Origin: Exiguobacterium sp. SL-9
Lineage (GTDB): Bacteria > Bacillota > Bacilli > Exiguobacteriales > Exiguobacteriaceae
Reading direction: 5' to 3'
DNA length: 64,000 bases
Assembly: GCF_004336985.1 (NCBI RefSeq)
Contig: NZ_SJUO01000004.1
Coordinates: 124,001-188,000, forward strand
The position numbers and the translations under genes are program-made. This document shows, piece after piece, positions 27,613-39,201 of this stretch. How positions within the stretch are numbered: position 1 is the first letter of the stretch; each line of letters opens with the position of its first letter. The notes below the pieces were generated by a model, which was not told the origin of the DNA, did no database searches, and saw only the letters and a program-made list of their open reading frames with translations.

Positions 27613-27721
27613 CAGTTTTTTTGAAACTTTTTATTTGTGTTCTCTCTCAAAACCGATTACTATACATGTGTGACCTATCAATGATTGATTTATCAATTAG
27701 TTTTTTAAAGGAGGATACCCG

Positions 27722-28168
27722 ATGCGCGACGCTTGTTCGCTCAGCGATGAGATTCTCTACCACGTCATCACCGTACAAAAAGAACTGGCCCAACTGTTCG
27801 ATACGGAAATGGACGGGCTCAGCTCGACTCGCTTCGATATTTTAAGCAACTTGCATCACGTCGGCTCTTTGCGTCAGCGTGAACTGCAACAACGGGTCGG
27901 GGTCGACCATGCCGCCATCACGCGACATTTGAAACAGCTCGAGACACAAGGGTTGATCACGCGCGAACGCTGCCTCCAAGACAATCGGGTCATTTATGTC
28001 GACTTGACCGATGTCGGTCGGGAGCGGATTGCACATTGGACCGAGCAAAAGAAGTGCTTATCGGACCGACTTTTTGTAAACATGAAGGTAGAGGAGCAAC
28101 GACAGTTACTCGAACTTTTAAATACGTTACAAACTAACATTCAACATGAAAGGAAGACTTTTATATGA
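27722..28168 (+). CDS. MarR-family transcriptional regulator
   Basis: 148 aa. The winged helix-turn-helix lies at about 45-105: LRQRELQQRVGVDHAAITRHLKQLETQGLITRERCLQDNRVIYVDLTDVGR, with the family's wing. Outer helices form the dimer interface. RBS AAAGGAGGA. It overlaps the nitroreductase start by 4 bp (ATGA), so it most likely controls that gene and itself. Because it is divergent from the glcB operon, across a region with two TGTTATATAACA-type palindromes, it could also control the glyoxylate shunt; the sequence alone does not decide. Confidence 0.88.
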   Translation: MRDACSLSDEILYHVITVQKELAQLFDTEMDGLSSTRFDILSNLHHVGSLRQRELQQRVGVDHAAITRHLKQLETQGLITRERCLQDNRVIYVDLTDVGRERIAHWTEQKKCLSDRLFVNMKVEEQRQLLELLNTLQTNIQHERKTFI

Positions 28169-28800
28169 ACATGACAACACAGAAAGACTTTATGGAAATC
28201 GTCAAGGGACGCCGCTCGATTCGCGTCTATGATGAGAACGTCAAAATCTCGAAAGAAGAGATGACACAAATTCTGGAGGAAGCGACGACGGCACCGTCAT
28301 CACTCAACCTTCAACCGTGGCGCTTCGTCGTCATCGATAGCGCGGAAGGCAAAGACACGCTCCTCCCGCTCGCAAGTTTCAATAAACGCCAAGTCGAGAC
28401 GTCATCTGCTGTGATTGCCATCTTTGCCGACTACCAGATGGCCGATTACACACAAGAAATTTTTGATACGGCCGTCGAGCGTGGCCTCATGCCACCAGAA
28501 GTCCGCGACCGTCAAGTTGAGATGATCAAAGGCATCTTCAAAGACGCCCCGAAAGAGTCTGTCAAAGACAGCATCTTGCTCGACTCAGGTCTCGTCGCGA
28601 TGCAACTCATGCTCGTCGCTCGTGCCCACGGCTACGATACGAACCCGATCGGCGGCTATGACAAAGCGAATATCGCGGAAGCGTTCGGCCTCGAGAAAGA
28701 GCGCTATCTTCCGGTCATGCTCCTCTCGATCGGAAAAGCCGCGGAAGACGGTTACCAATCGGTCCGCTTCCCAATCGACCGCATCACCGACTGGAAATAA
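28165..28800 (+). CDS. Nitroreductase-family protein
   Basis: 211 aa FMN-dependent oxidoreductase. The N-terminal motif VKGRRSIRVYD (FMN-binding Arg-Arg-Ser), APSSLNLQPWRFVVI (flavin contact) and late GLEKERYLPVMLLSIGKA are typical of the YdgI/YodC nitroreductase group. It would reduce nitro or quinone compounds with NAD(P)H as a homodimer. It is translationally coupled to the MarR regulator, a common detoxification arrangement. Confidence 0.9.
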   Translation: MNMTTQKDFMEIVKGRRSIRVYDENVKISKEEMTQILEEATTAPSSLNLQPWRFVVIDSAEGKDTLLPLASFNKRQVETSSAVIAIFADYQMADYTQEIFDTAVERGLMPPEVRDRQVEMIKGIFKDAPKESVKDSILLDSGLVAMQLMLVARAHGYDTNPIGGYDKANIAEAFGLEKERYLPVMLLSIGKAAEDGYQSVRFPIDRITDWK

Positions 28801-28801
28801 G

Positions 28802-28838
28802 CAAAAGCTCAGCAACGTCACGTTGCTGAGCTTTTTTT
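28802..28838. terminator. Bidirectional terminator between two nitroreductases
   Basis: AAAAGCTCAGCAACG / CGTTGCTGAGCTTTT with a 3-nt loop and extra Ts on the plus strand. Confidence 0.88.
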
Positions 28839-29500
28839 CATCCGATATATTTGACGACTTCATTGAAATCGCGACGTGTTTTCGGCGCGAAGTCGCGGGC
28901 CCGATGTCCGAACGCGACCATGACCGAGAGCGACCAGGCGCCTCGTTCCATAACGCCTTCCGAGATCAATAATTCATCGATTTCCGCTTGATTGAATCCT
29001 TCGATCGGGCATGAGTCGACGCCGATCTGGGCGGCGGCCGTCATCATGTTGCCGAGCGGGATGTACGTCTGGCGTTTGATCCATTCTTGGAAGACCCGCT
29101 CGTCGTCCAACAGTCGATAATCTTGTTCTTGGAACTCACGGACACGTTTCACCCGAAGCGCGTACTCGTCTTCGGTCCGTCCTTGGACGCCCGTAATGAT
29201 GTGGCGCAAGTATTCCGAATCATAACGCATCGCTTCAGGCGTCCGCGCCAAAATCAATACGAAATGGCTCGCCGTCAACGTCTGTCCTTGCGCACCCCAC
29301 GCATGATCTTTGATTTTTTGGAGTAAGTCCTCGCGGCGAATGACGACGAACTGCCAAGGTTCGAAGCCAAAGGAACTTGGTGATAGGCGGCCTGTCTCCA
29401 AGATGAATTCGAAATCTTCCTCATCGATTTTTCGGTCCGCGTCGAACTCTTTCGTCGCTTGACGCCAACGATACGCATCTAAAATATCTTCTTTTTTCAC
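28838..29500 (-). CDS. NAD(P)H-dependent oxidoreductase, NfsB-like nitroreductase
   Basis: 220 aa from a GTG at 29500, with GGGGAGTGG 6 nt upstream; an ATG 24 bp earlier would overlap the upstream gene. Motifs: AYRWRQATKEFD (FMN), ETGRLSPSSFGFEPWQFVVI, MMTAAAQIGVDSCPIEGFN, and SVMVAFGHRARDFAPKTRR at the end. These are typical of the NfsB/YfkO group, different from the YdgI-like neighbour. It faces the other nitroreductase across a shared terminator and follows a methyltransferase gene on the same strand. Confidence 0.88.
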   Translation of the reverse strand: MKKEDILDAYRWRQATKEFDADRKIDEEDFEFILETGRLSPSSFGFEPWQFVVIRREDLLQKIKDHAWGAQGQTLTASHFVLILARTPEAMRYDSEYLRHIITGVQGRTEDEYALRVKRVREFQEQDYRLLDDERVFQEWIKRQTYIPLGNMMTAAAQIGVDSCPIEGFNQAEIDELLISEGVMERGAWSLSVMVAFGHRARDFAPKTRRDFNEVVKYIG

Positions 29501-29517
29501 GATGATCCACTCCCCAT

Positions 29518-30129
29518 TTACCAAGATGACTCCATCATATCAAACCGATAAATAAGAAAGCGCTCATGAAGATTCTTTAACGGCAAGCGAACGTCCTGTA
29601 CGTAGCGGAAAGGCGTCTCGTCATTCAAAAAATGTAAGTACTCGTCGGCTGGATAATAGAGGATGAGATCGACCGGTCGCGGCTCGCGTTCGACCGAGTC
29701 GATGATGTTCGCAACGACCTGCCGGAACACGTTCACCGAGAACGGGTTGAAGAAATAAAAGCGGTTCGCCTCAACCGGCACCTCAAACTGTTCGGCGTAG
29801 CCGCGGACGAGCTGGACACTTCCCCGCGTCCTGTGTTTCTTGGCGTAATTCATCCAGTTCGCGAGCGCCGCCTCGTGGAAGCCACCGTCCATCTCGATAC
29901 CGATGGCTCGGACTCGGAACGTATAAGCGAGATAAAACGGGAGGCGTCCCTTGCCCGAACCAAAATCGACGACCGTATCCGTGGCCGCGAGCGGATACGC
30001 GTCACGCAACAAGTCGAGCGCCTCGTATGGGGTCGGTTCATAACGATGATATTCGGCCGAGGCCGGGAACCCTTGTTGCGGTTTCGCCGTCTCGATTTGA
30101 AGCAATCGTTCATAGTCTTGTTCAGTCAT
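29518..30129 (-). CDS. Class I SAM-dependent methyltransferase
   Basis: 203 aa. The SAM-binding motif I is TVVDFGSGKGRLPFYLAY (about 52-69), with the acidic residue IGIEMD at the end of strand 2 and FYFFNPFSVNVFRQV as motif IV region. The substrate is unknown; NPFS in place of D/N-PPY argues against DNA amino-methylation. No membrane segment. It runs in the same direction as the nitroreductase 17 bp downstream. Confidence 0.83.
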   Translation of the reverse strand: MTEQDYERLLQIETAKPQQGFPASAEYHRYEPTPYEALDLLRDAYPLAATDTVVDFGSGKGRLPFYLAYTFRVRAIGIEMDGGFHEAALANWMNYAKKHRTRGSVQLVRGYAEQFEVPVEANRFYFFNPFSVNVFRQVVANIIDSVEREPRPVDLILYYPADEYLHFLNDETPFRYVQDVRLPLKNLHERFLIYRFDMMESSW

Positions 30130-30279
30130 GAATGTGTCCTTTCTTGGATGGCGCGGCCATTTTCTTTTGATTTGTAGAACTGTTTATGACATAAATTTGT
30201 ACCTATAAATTTATCATATTTTGACCTTGAAATGTGTCATAATACTTTTGTCATCCCCCACATAAAGGAGTCGAGCAGT

Positions 30280-31152
30280 ATGCAACATTATTTTGCCATC
30301 GATATTGGTGGTACTAGTATCAAATACGGAGTCGTCCAAGCCGACGGCAACCTCTTGTCGAACAAACACGTCCCCACCCCTGCGACGTGGGAAGGCTTGC
30401 TCGAACAAGTCGATGTGATATTTAACGAAGCGACCGGCGAGGCCCCACTCGACGGAATCGCCTTCAGTGCGCCCGGCTCCGTCGACTCGACGACCGGTGT
30501 GATTCATGGCATCAGCGCATTGCCTTATATCCATAATCGTCCGTTTCTACAGGCGTTCGAAGACCGTTACGACTTACCGGTCACCGTCTTGAACGATGCC
30601 AATGCGGCGGCACTTGCAGAAGGATGGAATGGTGCGGCCGCGTCGGTGACGAGCTACGCGACGGTCGTCATCGGAACAGGCATCGGCGGAGCCTTCGTCG
30701 ATTCGGACGTCCTCATGGTCGGTTCCCATTTCCACGGAGGGGAGTTCGGCTATTGGATTCTCGACCCGTCTCTTCCCCATCCAGATGGGACGTGGAGTAA
30801 AATCGGCGCTACCGCCGCTCTCGTCAAGCGTTGCAGCGAGCAACTCGGTCGCCCGCTCACCGGAAAAGATGTGTTCGCGCTTCAAACCAATCCGGTCATC
30901 CATACAGAATTAGAGCGCTTCTATCGCTGGAACGCGATCGGCATCTACAATCTCCAGTTCGGGCTCGACCCGGATCTGATCTTAATCGGGGGCGGCATCA
31001 GCCGACGTCCTGAAGTGCGGGACGGCATCAAGCGACACTTGGACGCACTGTGCGACGCGTTTGGGACGTTCCGCATCGATCTCGAGACGTGCGCCCATTT
31101 CAACGAGGCCAATTTGATTGGTGCCGCACGGTTTCATATGTTGACGAAGTAA
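30280..31152 (+). CDS. ROK-family sugar kinase
   Basis: 290 aa from the ATG at 30280 (AAAGGAG upstream). The ATP phosphate loop IDIGGTSIKYG is at the N-terminus. VLNDANAAALAEGWNG carries the catalytic Asp, and VIGTGIGGA and GGGISRRPEV follow. The usual zinc motif CxCGxxGC of ROK glucokinases is absent (FGYWILD is found near that place), as in beta-glucoside and some other ROK kinases. It probably phosphorylates a hexose or beta-glucoside in the cytoplasm. No sugar transporter is adjacent; the beta-glucoside operon begins about 3 kb away. Confidence 0.85.
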   Translation: MQHYFAIDIGGTSIKYGVVQADGNLLSNKHVPTPATWEGLLEQVDVIFNEATGEAPLDGIAFSAPGSVDSTTGVIHGISALPYIHNRPFLQAFEDRYDLPVTVLNDANAAALAEGWNGAAASVTSYATVVIGTGIGGAFVDSDVLMVGSHFHGGEFGYWILDPSLPHPDGTWSKIGATAALVKRCSEQLGRPLTGKDVFALQTNPVIHTELERFYRWNAIGIYNLQFGLDPDLILIGGGISRRPEVRDGIKRHLDALCDAFGTFRIDLETCAHFNEANLIGAARFHMLTK

Positions 31153-31191
31153 AAAAGGGTTTCCATCACGGTCTGAGATGGAAACCCTTTA
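31153..31191. terminator. Bidirectional terminator between the ROK kinase and the GGDEF operon
   Basis: AAAGGGTTTCCATC / GATGGAAACCCTTT hairpin; it includes the stop codon of the minus-strand gene. Confidence 0.85.
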
Positions 31192-31684
31192 ATTGTGCCA
31201 GGCGGTCTTCATGAAGTTGATGATACACCTCGTCTCGAATTGCTTCGAGCGTGCGGCCATGGACAATCATATGTTCCCGAATCGTCCGGTTGACGCGCTC
31301 ATTGATTTTGCCGGTCTCTAAATATCGATCCAGCACAGGAAGGCTGAAGTCGTCAATCGGCAAATAGGCGATGGGAATCACTGCTGATTCCGATTTTACG
31401 GAGACTTGCACGCCGTTCACTTCCGGAAAGAAGTAAGACTCATAATATGGTTCGACGACCAATTCCTCTTTCGCCGCATCGCGGACCTCTGGAATCGTCG
31501 TCGGCAACGCGATGAAATACACCATTTGGTCGAACGAGAATGAGACGTCTTTCAATGATACACCGAGCGTCGCAGCGTGTCGTTTCGCAAGGTTACCTGT
31601 CACCAAACGATAACACGGCTGACTCGTTAATAAAATCGAACCGATAAAGGCGACGGTCATGATCATAACGCTAAATTCGGTCAT
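31166..31684 (-). CDS. Membrane-anchored protein coupled to a diguanylate cyclase
   Basis: 172 aa, family not recognised. One N-terminal membrane helix (about 4-23, FSVMIMTVAFIGSILLT) is followed by a ~145-residue soluble domain ending in a helical, charged tail. The ATG overlaps the stop of the GGDEF gene (ATGA), so the two are translated together. It may be a sensor or effector for the cyclase; this is inferred from coupling alone. Start chosen from GGGGTG at the proper distance. Confidence 0.72.
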   Translation of the reverse strand: MTEFSVMIMTVAFIGSILLTSQPCYRLVTGNLAKRHAATLGVSLKDVSFSFDQMVYFIALPTTIPEVRDAAKEELVVEPYYESYFFPEVNGVQVSVKSESAVIPIAYLPIDDFSLPVLDRYLETGKINERVNRTIREHMIVHGRTLEAIRDEVYHQLHEDRLAQLKGFHLRP

Positions 31685-33198
31685 AACGGCACCCCTTCCC
31701 AACGACAGACTTGGTTTTTCCCTTTTGATTTGGCTGCATACAACGCTTGATCGGCGCACTCAATCAACTGTTCGAGGGACTGTTCATGAAGCGTGTGCTT
31801 CGAAGCGACACCGAAGCTGAGCGTCAACTGCCCACCCGGTTGACTTTCTCCATTCAAAAAGTTCGTTTTGAGCACGGCGGTACGGATTGTCTCCGCCACC
31901 TGTGCCGCCTCGACCTCGTCATACTGCGGCAACAGGACGACAAACTCTTCGCCCCCGAACCGATAGGCCATCTGTTCATCCGGCACACTTCGGCGAATGA
32001 CACTCGCGAGTCGCGTGAGCAACTCGTTTCCGGCCAAGTGACCGTTCGTATCGTTGAAGTGTTTAAAATGGTCAATATCCATGACAATCAATGATAGTTC
32101 GTCTGTTTCGCATTCCCGGAACAAGACGTCCAAATCTTGTTCGAATGAGCGATGGTTTTTGAGACGCGTCAAGCCGTCACGAAGCGCCAACGTCTCAATC
32201 CGCTGATAGAGCGTCGTTTGATGAAGGGCAAGCGAGGCTTGTTCCGCGATTGGGCGAACGCTATCAATCTTTTGAGGGGTGATCGGTTTCTTGTTGACGA
32301 CGTTATCGATCACGAGGAGTCCGTATGGGATACCTTGATGATGGAGCGGGAAAATCGTACACTCATCCATTTGCAAATCGGTATGTAACATCCGCAGCAC
32401 AGGATCGTCGGTGATGCTTGCGTAGACGTGGAGCGGCCGTCCCGAGTCGAGTGCCTGTTTGAACAGATGATCTCCCTGAAATGGGATCGTCATTTTCCGA
32501 ATCCGTTCGTTCAACTGCTCATCGTGCGTCGAGTCCGTCTCTTTCTCATCAATCAGTCCTTGAAGGTCAATGTGTTGTTTCGTGATTTCTTCCCAAATCT
32601 GAAAACCGTCCTCTGGATTCATCGGTCCCGTTCCCATGACTCCGTAGATGCTATCTTTTTCTAAATCCGCGAAGAAGATGATCGATCGGTTAAATCCGAG
32701 CCCGTGCCCGGCTGTCACCGATGTCAAGATCGTTTGTAGCAACCGATCCGGATCGAGCGTGTCTTGCATCGTAAAACTGACTTCCCGAAACACGTTCAAT
32801 TGGCGAGAACTCGCCGTCAACATCCGTAACCGTCCCGACCGCTCACGCTTCAACTGCTTGACGTAACCGAAGAGCAACGCGGCGCCTAATCCGAAGAAGA
32901 TATAACTGAGTAAGAGCGGAAACGACAACGTTCCCGATTGGCTGTACACCAAGATCCACCCGACCAAAATGGCTGCAACCATGCCTTTCCAGTGAAAGCA
33001 GACGAGTCCCGTCATCATCAATAACAGCACGGACCAATGCAAATCATAAAAATCGAACAACACCCCGTGCCACATCACGACAAGACTGCTCGTACCGGCC
33101 AGCAGCCAGCGATTCAGAGCGGGGGTCGTCATCAACCGAAGGATGTTGAGGACGATGGTGATGAGGACGATGCCGCCAATCAATAAGCCATAAACCAT
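31681..33198 (-). CDS. Membrane GAF-GGDEF diguanylate cyclase
   Basis: 505 aa from the ATG at 33198 (GAGGGG 5 nt upstream). About four to five N-terminal membrane helices (1-115), a short coiled segment, a GAF-like domain (about 140-330) and a GGDEF domain with the intact active motif GGEEF (415-419) after VMDIDHFKHFND. It should make cyclic di-GMP from two GTP. The usual product-inhibition site RxxD five residues before GGEEF is missing (PDEQMAYRF there), so feedback control is probably absent. No EAL domain. Confidence 0.9.
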   Translation of the reverse strand: MVYGLLIGGIVLITIVLNILRLMTTPALNRWLLAGTSSLVVMWHGVLFDFYDLHWSVLLLMMTGLVCFHWKGMVAAILVGWILVYSQSGTLSFPLLLSYIFFGLGAALLFGYVKQLKRERSGRLRMLTASSRQLNVFREVSFTMQDTLDPDRLLQTILTSVTAGHGLGFNRSIIFFADLEKDSIYGVMGTGPMNPEDGFQIWEEITKQHIDLQGLIDEKETDSTHDEQLNERIRKMTIPFQGDHLFKQALDSGRPLHVYASITDDPVLRMLHTDLQMDECTIFPLHHQGIPYGLLVIDNVVNKKPITPQKIDSVRPIAEQASLALHQTTLYQRIETLALRDGLTRLKNHRSFEQDLDVLFRECETDELSLIVMDIDHFKHFNDTNGHLAGNELLTRLASVIRRSVPDEQMAYRFGGEEFVVLLPQYDEVEAAQVAETIRTAVLKTNFLNGESQPGGQLTLSFGVASKHTLHEQSLEQLIECADQALYAAKSKGKNQVCRWEGVPL

Positions 33199-33433
33199 GG
33201 TTACCCCTCGTTTCATCAATTCATCTAACTATTTGATTATAAGTCGAATCATCGAAACCGGGACTTTATTCGTCCAATCACTGACCAATTTTTTAAATCG
33301 ATTGCAATATTTCCCAAAAAATGTAGAGCTGACGTTTTTTACGTATGAGTGATTTCACATAATCCTTTCATTTACTTTAGCGGAGTAACGTGAAATGATG
33401 GAATTAACTAACCTATTTAAGCGAGGTGGAAGC
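33199..33433. other. Intergenic region, no feature recognised
   Basis: 235 bp between divergent genes, AT-rich near 33280-33330. It must hold promoters for both directions, but no convincing -35/-10 pair or hairpin was found. Confidence 0.4.
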
Positions 33434-33868
33434 GTGACCCATACCGAACATCTTGAAGCAACACAGATTTTACAGCATCTATTTAACGCGTCTTCCTTCG
33501 TCGGAATCGATTTTGGCTCCGGTCCCAACCATCATCTCCTCTACTTCAACCGAGACGGCAACGAGTCGTGGCTCTCGATTGAAGGACCTTGGTACGTCCA
33601 TTCATCGGGCCCTTCTTTCAACGAAGATGAGCAACTCCATCACCTCGTCGGACTCCGGCGTGAACGCGTCCGTTCCATCCGGTTATCTGAAGACAACCCC
33701 AACCTTGAACTAACATTTGAATCTGGAGCCGTCTTGTTCGTGAACGGCTATCACGAACAGTATGAAAGTTGGCAGGCCGGAGACGCCCGTCCGCTCGGAG
33801 GCGAACATTTCTTACTCGTCGCCATGCCTCAAGGGGACTTGGCCGTTTTTGCCGAGGAAGATGTCTGA
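33434..33868 (+). CDS. Hypothetical protein
   Basis: 144 aa from a GTG at 33434, with GAGGTGGA just upstream; an ATG at 33395 has no ribosome site. No known family recognised. The chain is soluble and acidic with alternating strands, such as VGIDFGSGPNHHLLYFN, SWLSIEGPWYVH and LELTFESGAVLFVNGYHEQYESW, suggesting a small beta-rich domain. It shares one base with the start of a 30-aa membrane peptide gene, so the two are co-translated. Confidence 0.65.
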   Translation: MTHTEHLEATQILQHLFNASSFVGIDFGSGPNHHLLYFNRDGNESWLSIEGPWYVHSSGPSFNEDEQLHHLVGLRRERVRSIRLSEDNPNLELTFESGAVLFVNGYHEQYESWQAGDARPLGGEHFLLVAMPQGDLAVFAEEDV

Positions 33869-33960
33869 TGGCAGCCTGGACGGAGATTCTCACATATATG
33901 TTGATTGCCGGTGGCGTCAGTCTCGCCATCATCCTCTTACGCAAAGTCACGAAAGCATAA
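33868..33960 (+). CDS. 30-aa single-pass membrane peptide
   Basis: 30 aa, starting at the A of TGATG where the preceding gene stops. It has a single hydrophobic helix (about 9-23, TYMLIAGGVSLAIIL) flanked by an acidic N-terminal side and a basic tail LRKVTKA, which predicts N-out, C-in topology. A strong terminator follows its stop directly, so it closes a two-gene operon. Function unknown. Confidence 0.6.
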   Translation: MAAWTEILTYMLIAGGVSLAIILLRKVTKA

Positions 33961-33961
33961 G

Positions 33962-33987
33962 AAAAGAGCGGCCGCGGCCGCTCTTTT

Positions 33988-33990
<3 letters not shown>
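33962..33990. terminator. Loopless palindromic terminator
   Basis: AAAAGAGCGGCCGC / GCGGCCGCTCTTTT, a perfect palindrome with extra Ts, shared by the small-peptide operon and bglH. Confidence 0.87.
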
Positions 33991-37398
<3,408 letters not shown>

Positions 37399-38250
37399 TT
37401 AGGATCGTCGTTCTTTCATTAAGTTTTCGATATGAATCATCATATACAAGCGTTCATCGGTCGAGACCTCGTAATTGTACTTCGTGGCAATCAGACCGGC
37501 GATTTTCTCGACACATTCGTAAGCGTCCGGATAACGCAGCTTCACCATCTCGAACAGCGTCTCGTCGCCACCTGGCTTAATCTGCTCCCCTGAGGCAAGT
37601 CGTTGGACGAAATACTTCAAGTGGGTCAAAAACCGTGAGTAAGCGTATGACTCTTCATCCAAATCAATTTGAAAGTGGTACGTGATGATGGTGAGGATCG
37701 CTTGTGTGGCGCGTGTCATCTCGGTGACAAGATGCAAATTCTCACCTTTGGCGCCTGACATCGTCGCGTTGACGAGATGAAGGGCGATGGCGACCGCCTC
37801 GTCTTCGTCTAACTTGACGTCATGTCGCTCGTTGATGAGGGCGACCGCTTCTTTCCCGATTACGAACTCGGGTCCATAAAATCGTTTCACTTCCCAAACG
37901 AGCGGGTTCCGAATGATGATCCCATCCCGATACCGACTGAGGGCAAAATGGATGTGATCGGCGAGGGTCACGTATAGCGAATCATGGACCGGCTTCTCAA
38001 GTCGCGTCTCCGCGAGCTTGACGATTTCTTTGACCGTATCCATCTCAGTAGCTGGCATCTCATTCAAAAAATGAACGAACCGTTCGTGGCTCTCTTTACT
38101 CTCGAGCGTAAAGACCTTTTCAATCCGCGCTTGATCGATCGCATCGCCCGGACGCTTTTGAAACGCAATCCCCCGTCCCATGACGACTTGCTCTTGACCG
38201 TTCGCTTGAATGGCCACGACGTTGTTGTTGAACACTTTTGAAATCTGCAT
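37399..38250 (-). CDS. licT: Beta-glucoside operon antiterminator (LicT/BglG)
   Basis: 283 aa. The N-terminal RNA-binding domain (1-56: MQISKVFNNNVVAIQANGQE) is followed by two PTS regulation domains, PRD1 (about 65-170, with DHIHFALSR) and PRD2 (about 175-280, with MMIHIENLM), which hold the His residues phosphorylated by HPr and EII. It binds RAT RNA and prevents termination when beta-glucoside is present. RAT/terminator elements lie both before its own gene and before bglP, so it controls itself and the operon. Confidence 0.95.
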   Translation of the reverse strand: MQISKVFNNNVVAIQANGQEQVVMGRGIAFQKRPGDAIDQARIEKVFTLESKESHERFVHFLNEMPATEMDTVKEIVKLAETRLEKPVHDSLYVTLADHIHFALSRYRDGIIIRNPLVWEVKRFYGPEFVIGKEAVALINERHDVKLDEDEAVAIALHLVNATMSGAKGENLHLVTEMTRATQAILTIITYHFQIDLDEESYAYSRFLTHLKYFVQRLASGEQIKPGGDETLFEMVKLRYPDAYECVEKIAGLIATKYNYEVSTDERLYMMIHIENLMKERRS

Positions 38251-38290
38251 GGAATCAATTCACCTCCGCTCAAGTTCGAATGAAAAGAAA

Positions 38291-38370
38291 AAAACCTAAA
38301 TTCACACCGGTCCCCAAATTTGGATGAACGGCATCAATTTAGGTTTTGCCTGCTTGACCAGTAACAATCC
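38291..38370 (-). promoter_or_regulatory. RAT antiterminator and terminator upstream of licT
   Basis: GGATTGTTACTG..AAGCAGGCAAAACCT (38370-38341, minus strand) is close to the LicT RAT consensus. A terminator AAAACCTAAATT / AATTTAGGTTTT (38347-38291) with a T-run follows. The inner loop of the terminator includes CCAAATTTGG. Confidence 0.92.
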
Positions 38371-38398
38371 CAAAATGGATTTTCTTCTTCTCGCTACT

Positions 38399-38448
38399 AG
38401 CATACTCCGTTGAAATCTTGACGTCAACATAAAAATAAAACGCTTACA
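38399..38448 (-). promoter_or_regulatory. licT promoter with cre-like site
   Basis: -35 TTGACG (38427-38422) and -10 TATGCT (38404-38399) with 17-bp spacing on the minus strand. TGTAAGCGTTTTAT (38448-38435), a cre-like sequence with two mismatches at the end, lies 7 bp upstream of the -35, suggesting CcpA control. Confidence 0.65.
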
Positions 38449-38460
38449 CCGTGACCGTTT

Positions 38461-39201
38461 TCACTCGAACAGGATGCGTTGCATTCGTTCTGGTGCCGCT
38501 AAAAAGTCACGCATGACACGAACATGCTCGAGTTCATCGAACGTCGTCGGTTGGAGTCCTGTCTCGACTTCCAAAATCGCCGCGTCCGGATACGACATGA
38601 GAATTGGCGAGTGGGTCGCAATGATAAATTGGCTCCCAGTTTGCACGAGTTCATGCATCCGTGCGAGCATCGTCAACTGCCGCATCGGCGACAAGGCGGC
38701 CTCGGGCTCATCTAAAATATATAGTCCCCCGTCCCGGAATCGGTGAAGCATGAGCGACAAGAACGCCTCACCGTGTGACTGCTCATGGAGCGACCGCCCC
38801 CCGTAGGACGCATAAAACCGTTCCGGATCAGGAGACGTCCGTGCAATTTCATCCACATAACTCGACAGTTGATACGCCGTCTCGGCCCGAAGGAAAAAAC
38901 CGTCCTTCGGGCGATAGGCGCCACGAATCGGACGTAACGCCTCGAACAGCGGGCTATGTGTCGACTCGGTCTCAAATCGGAACGTCGTCGCACCACCTTC
39001 CGGATTGAATCCGGCGGCGATGGCCATCCCTTCGATCAACGTCGACTTGCCACTACCATTTTCTCCGACTAAAAACGTGACCGACTTCGTCAGCGTCAAC
39101 TCGTCAAATCCTTCAAAAATCGGGAGCGAGAACGGGTAACCTCGCGTCTCAATCCGATCTCGCTCTAAGCGGACACCTCGTAAAAACAAGTTCAGTCCCA
39201 T
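38461..39201 (-). CDS. AAA/ABC-type ATPase linked to the two-component system
   Basis: 246 aa from the ATG at 39201, which overlaps the end of the histidine kinase gene by 10 bp. Walker A GENGSGKST (about 45-53), signature-like SHGEAF, Walker B GGLYILDEPEA and the switch His in IIATHSPILMSYP. This is the single-chain predicted-ATPase type (AAA_21/RecF-like) with no membrane segment. Such ATPases occur as stand-alone proteins of mostly unknown role. Coupling to a sensor kinase is unusual and suggests it works in the same response, though this is inference. Confidence 0.8.
   Translation of the reverse strand: MGLNLFLRGVRLERDRIETRGYPFSLPIFEGFDELTLTKSVTFLVGENGSGKSTLIEGMAIAAGFNPEGGATTFRFETESTHSPLFEALRPIRGAYRPKDGFFLRAETAYQLSSYVDEIARTSPDPERFYASYGGRSLHEQSHGEAFLSLMLHRFRDGGLYILDEPEAALSPMRQLTMLARMHELVQTGSQFIIATHSPILMSYPDAAILEVETGLQPTTFDELEHVRVMRDFLAAPERMQRILFE

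Noticed and set aside
21420-33987. Two perfect palindromes with the same GGCCGCGGCC core (21420-21445 and 33962-33987), considered as mobile-element or site-specific recombination sites
   Set aside because: Both sit right after stop codons of convergent genes and end in T-runs; they are ordinary terminators.
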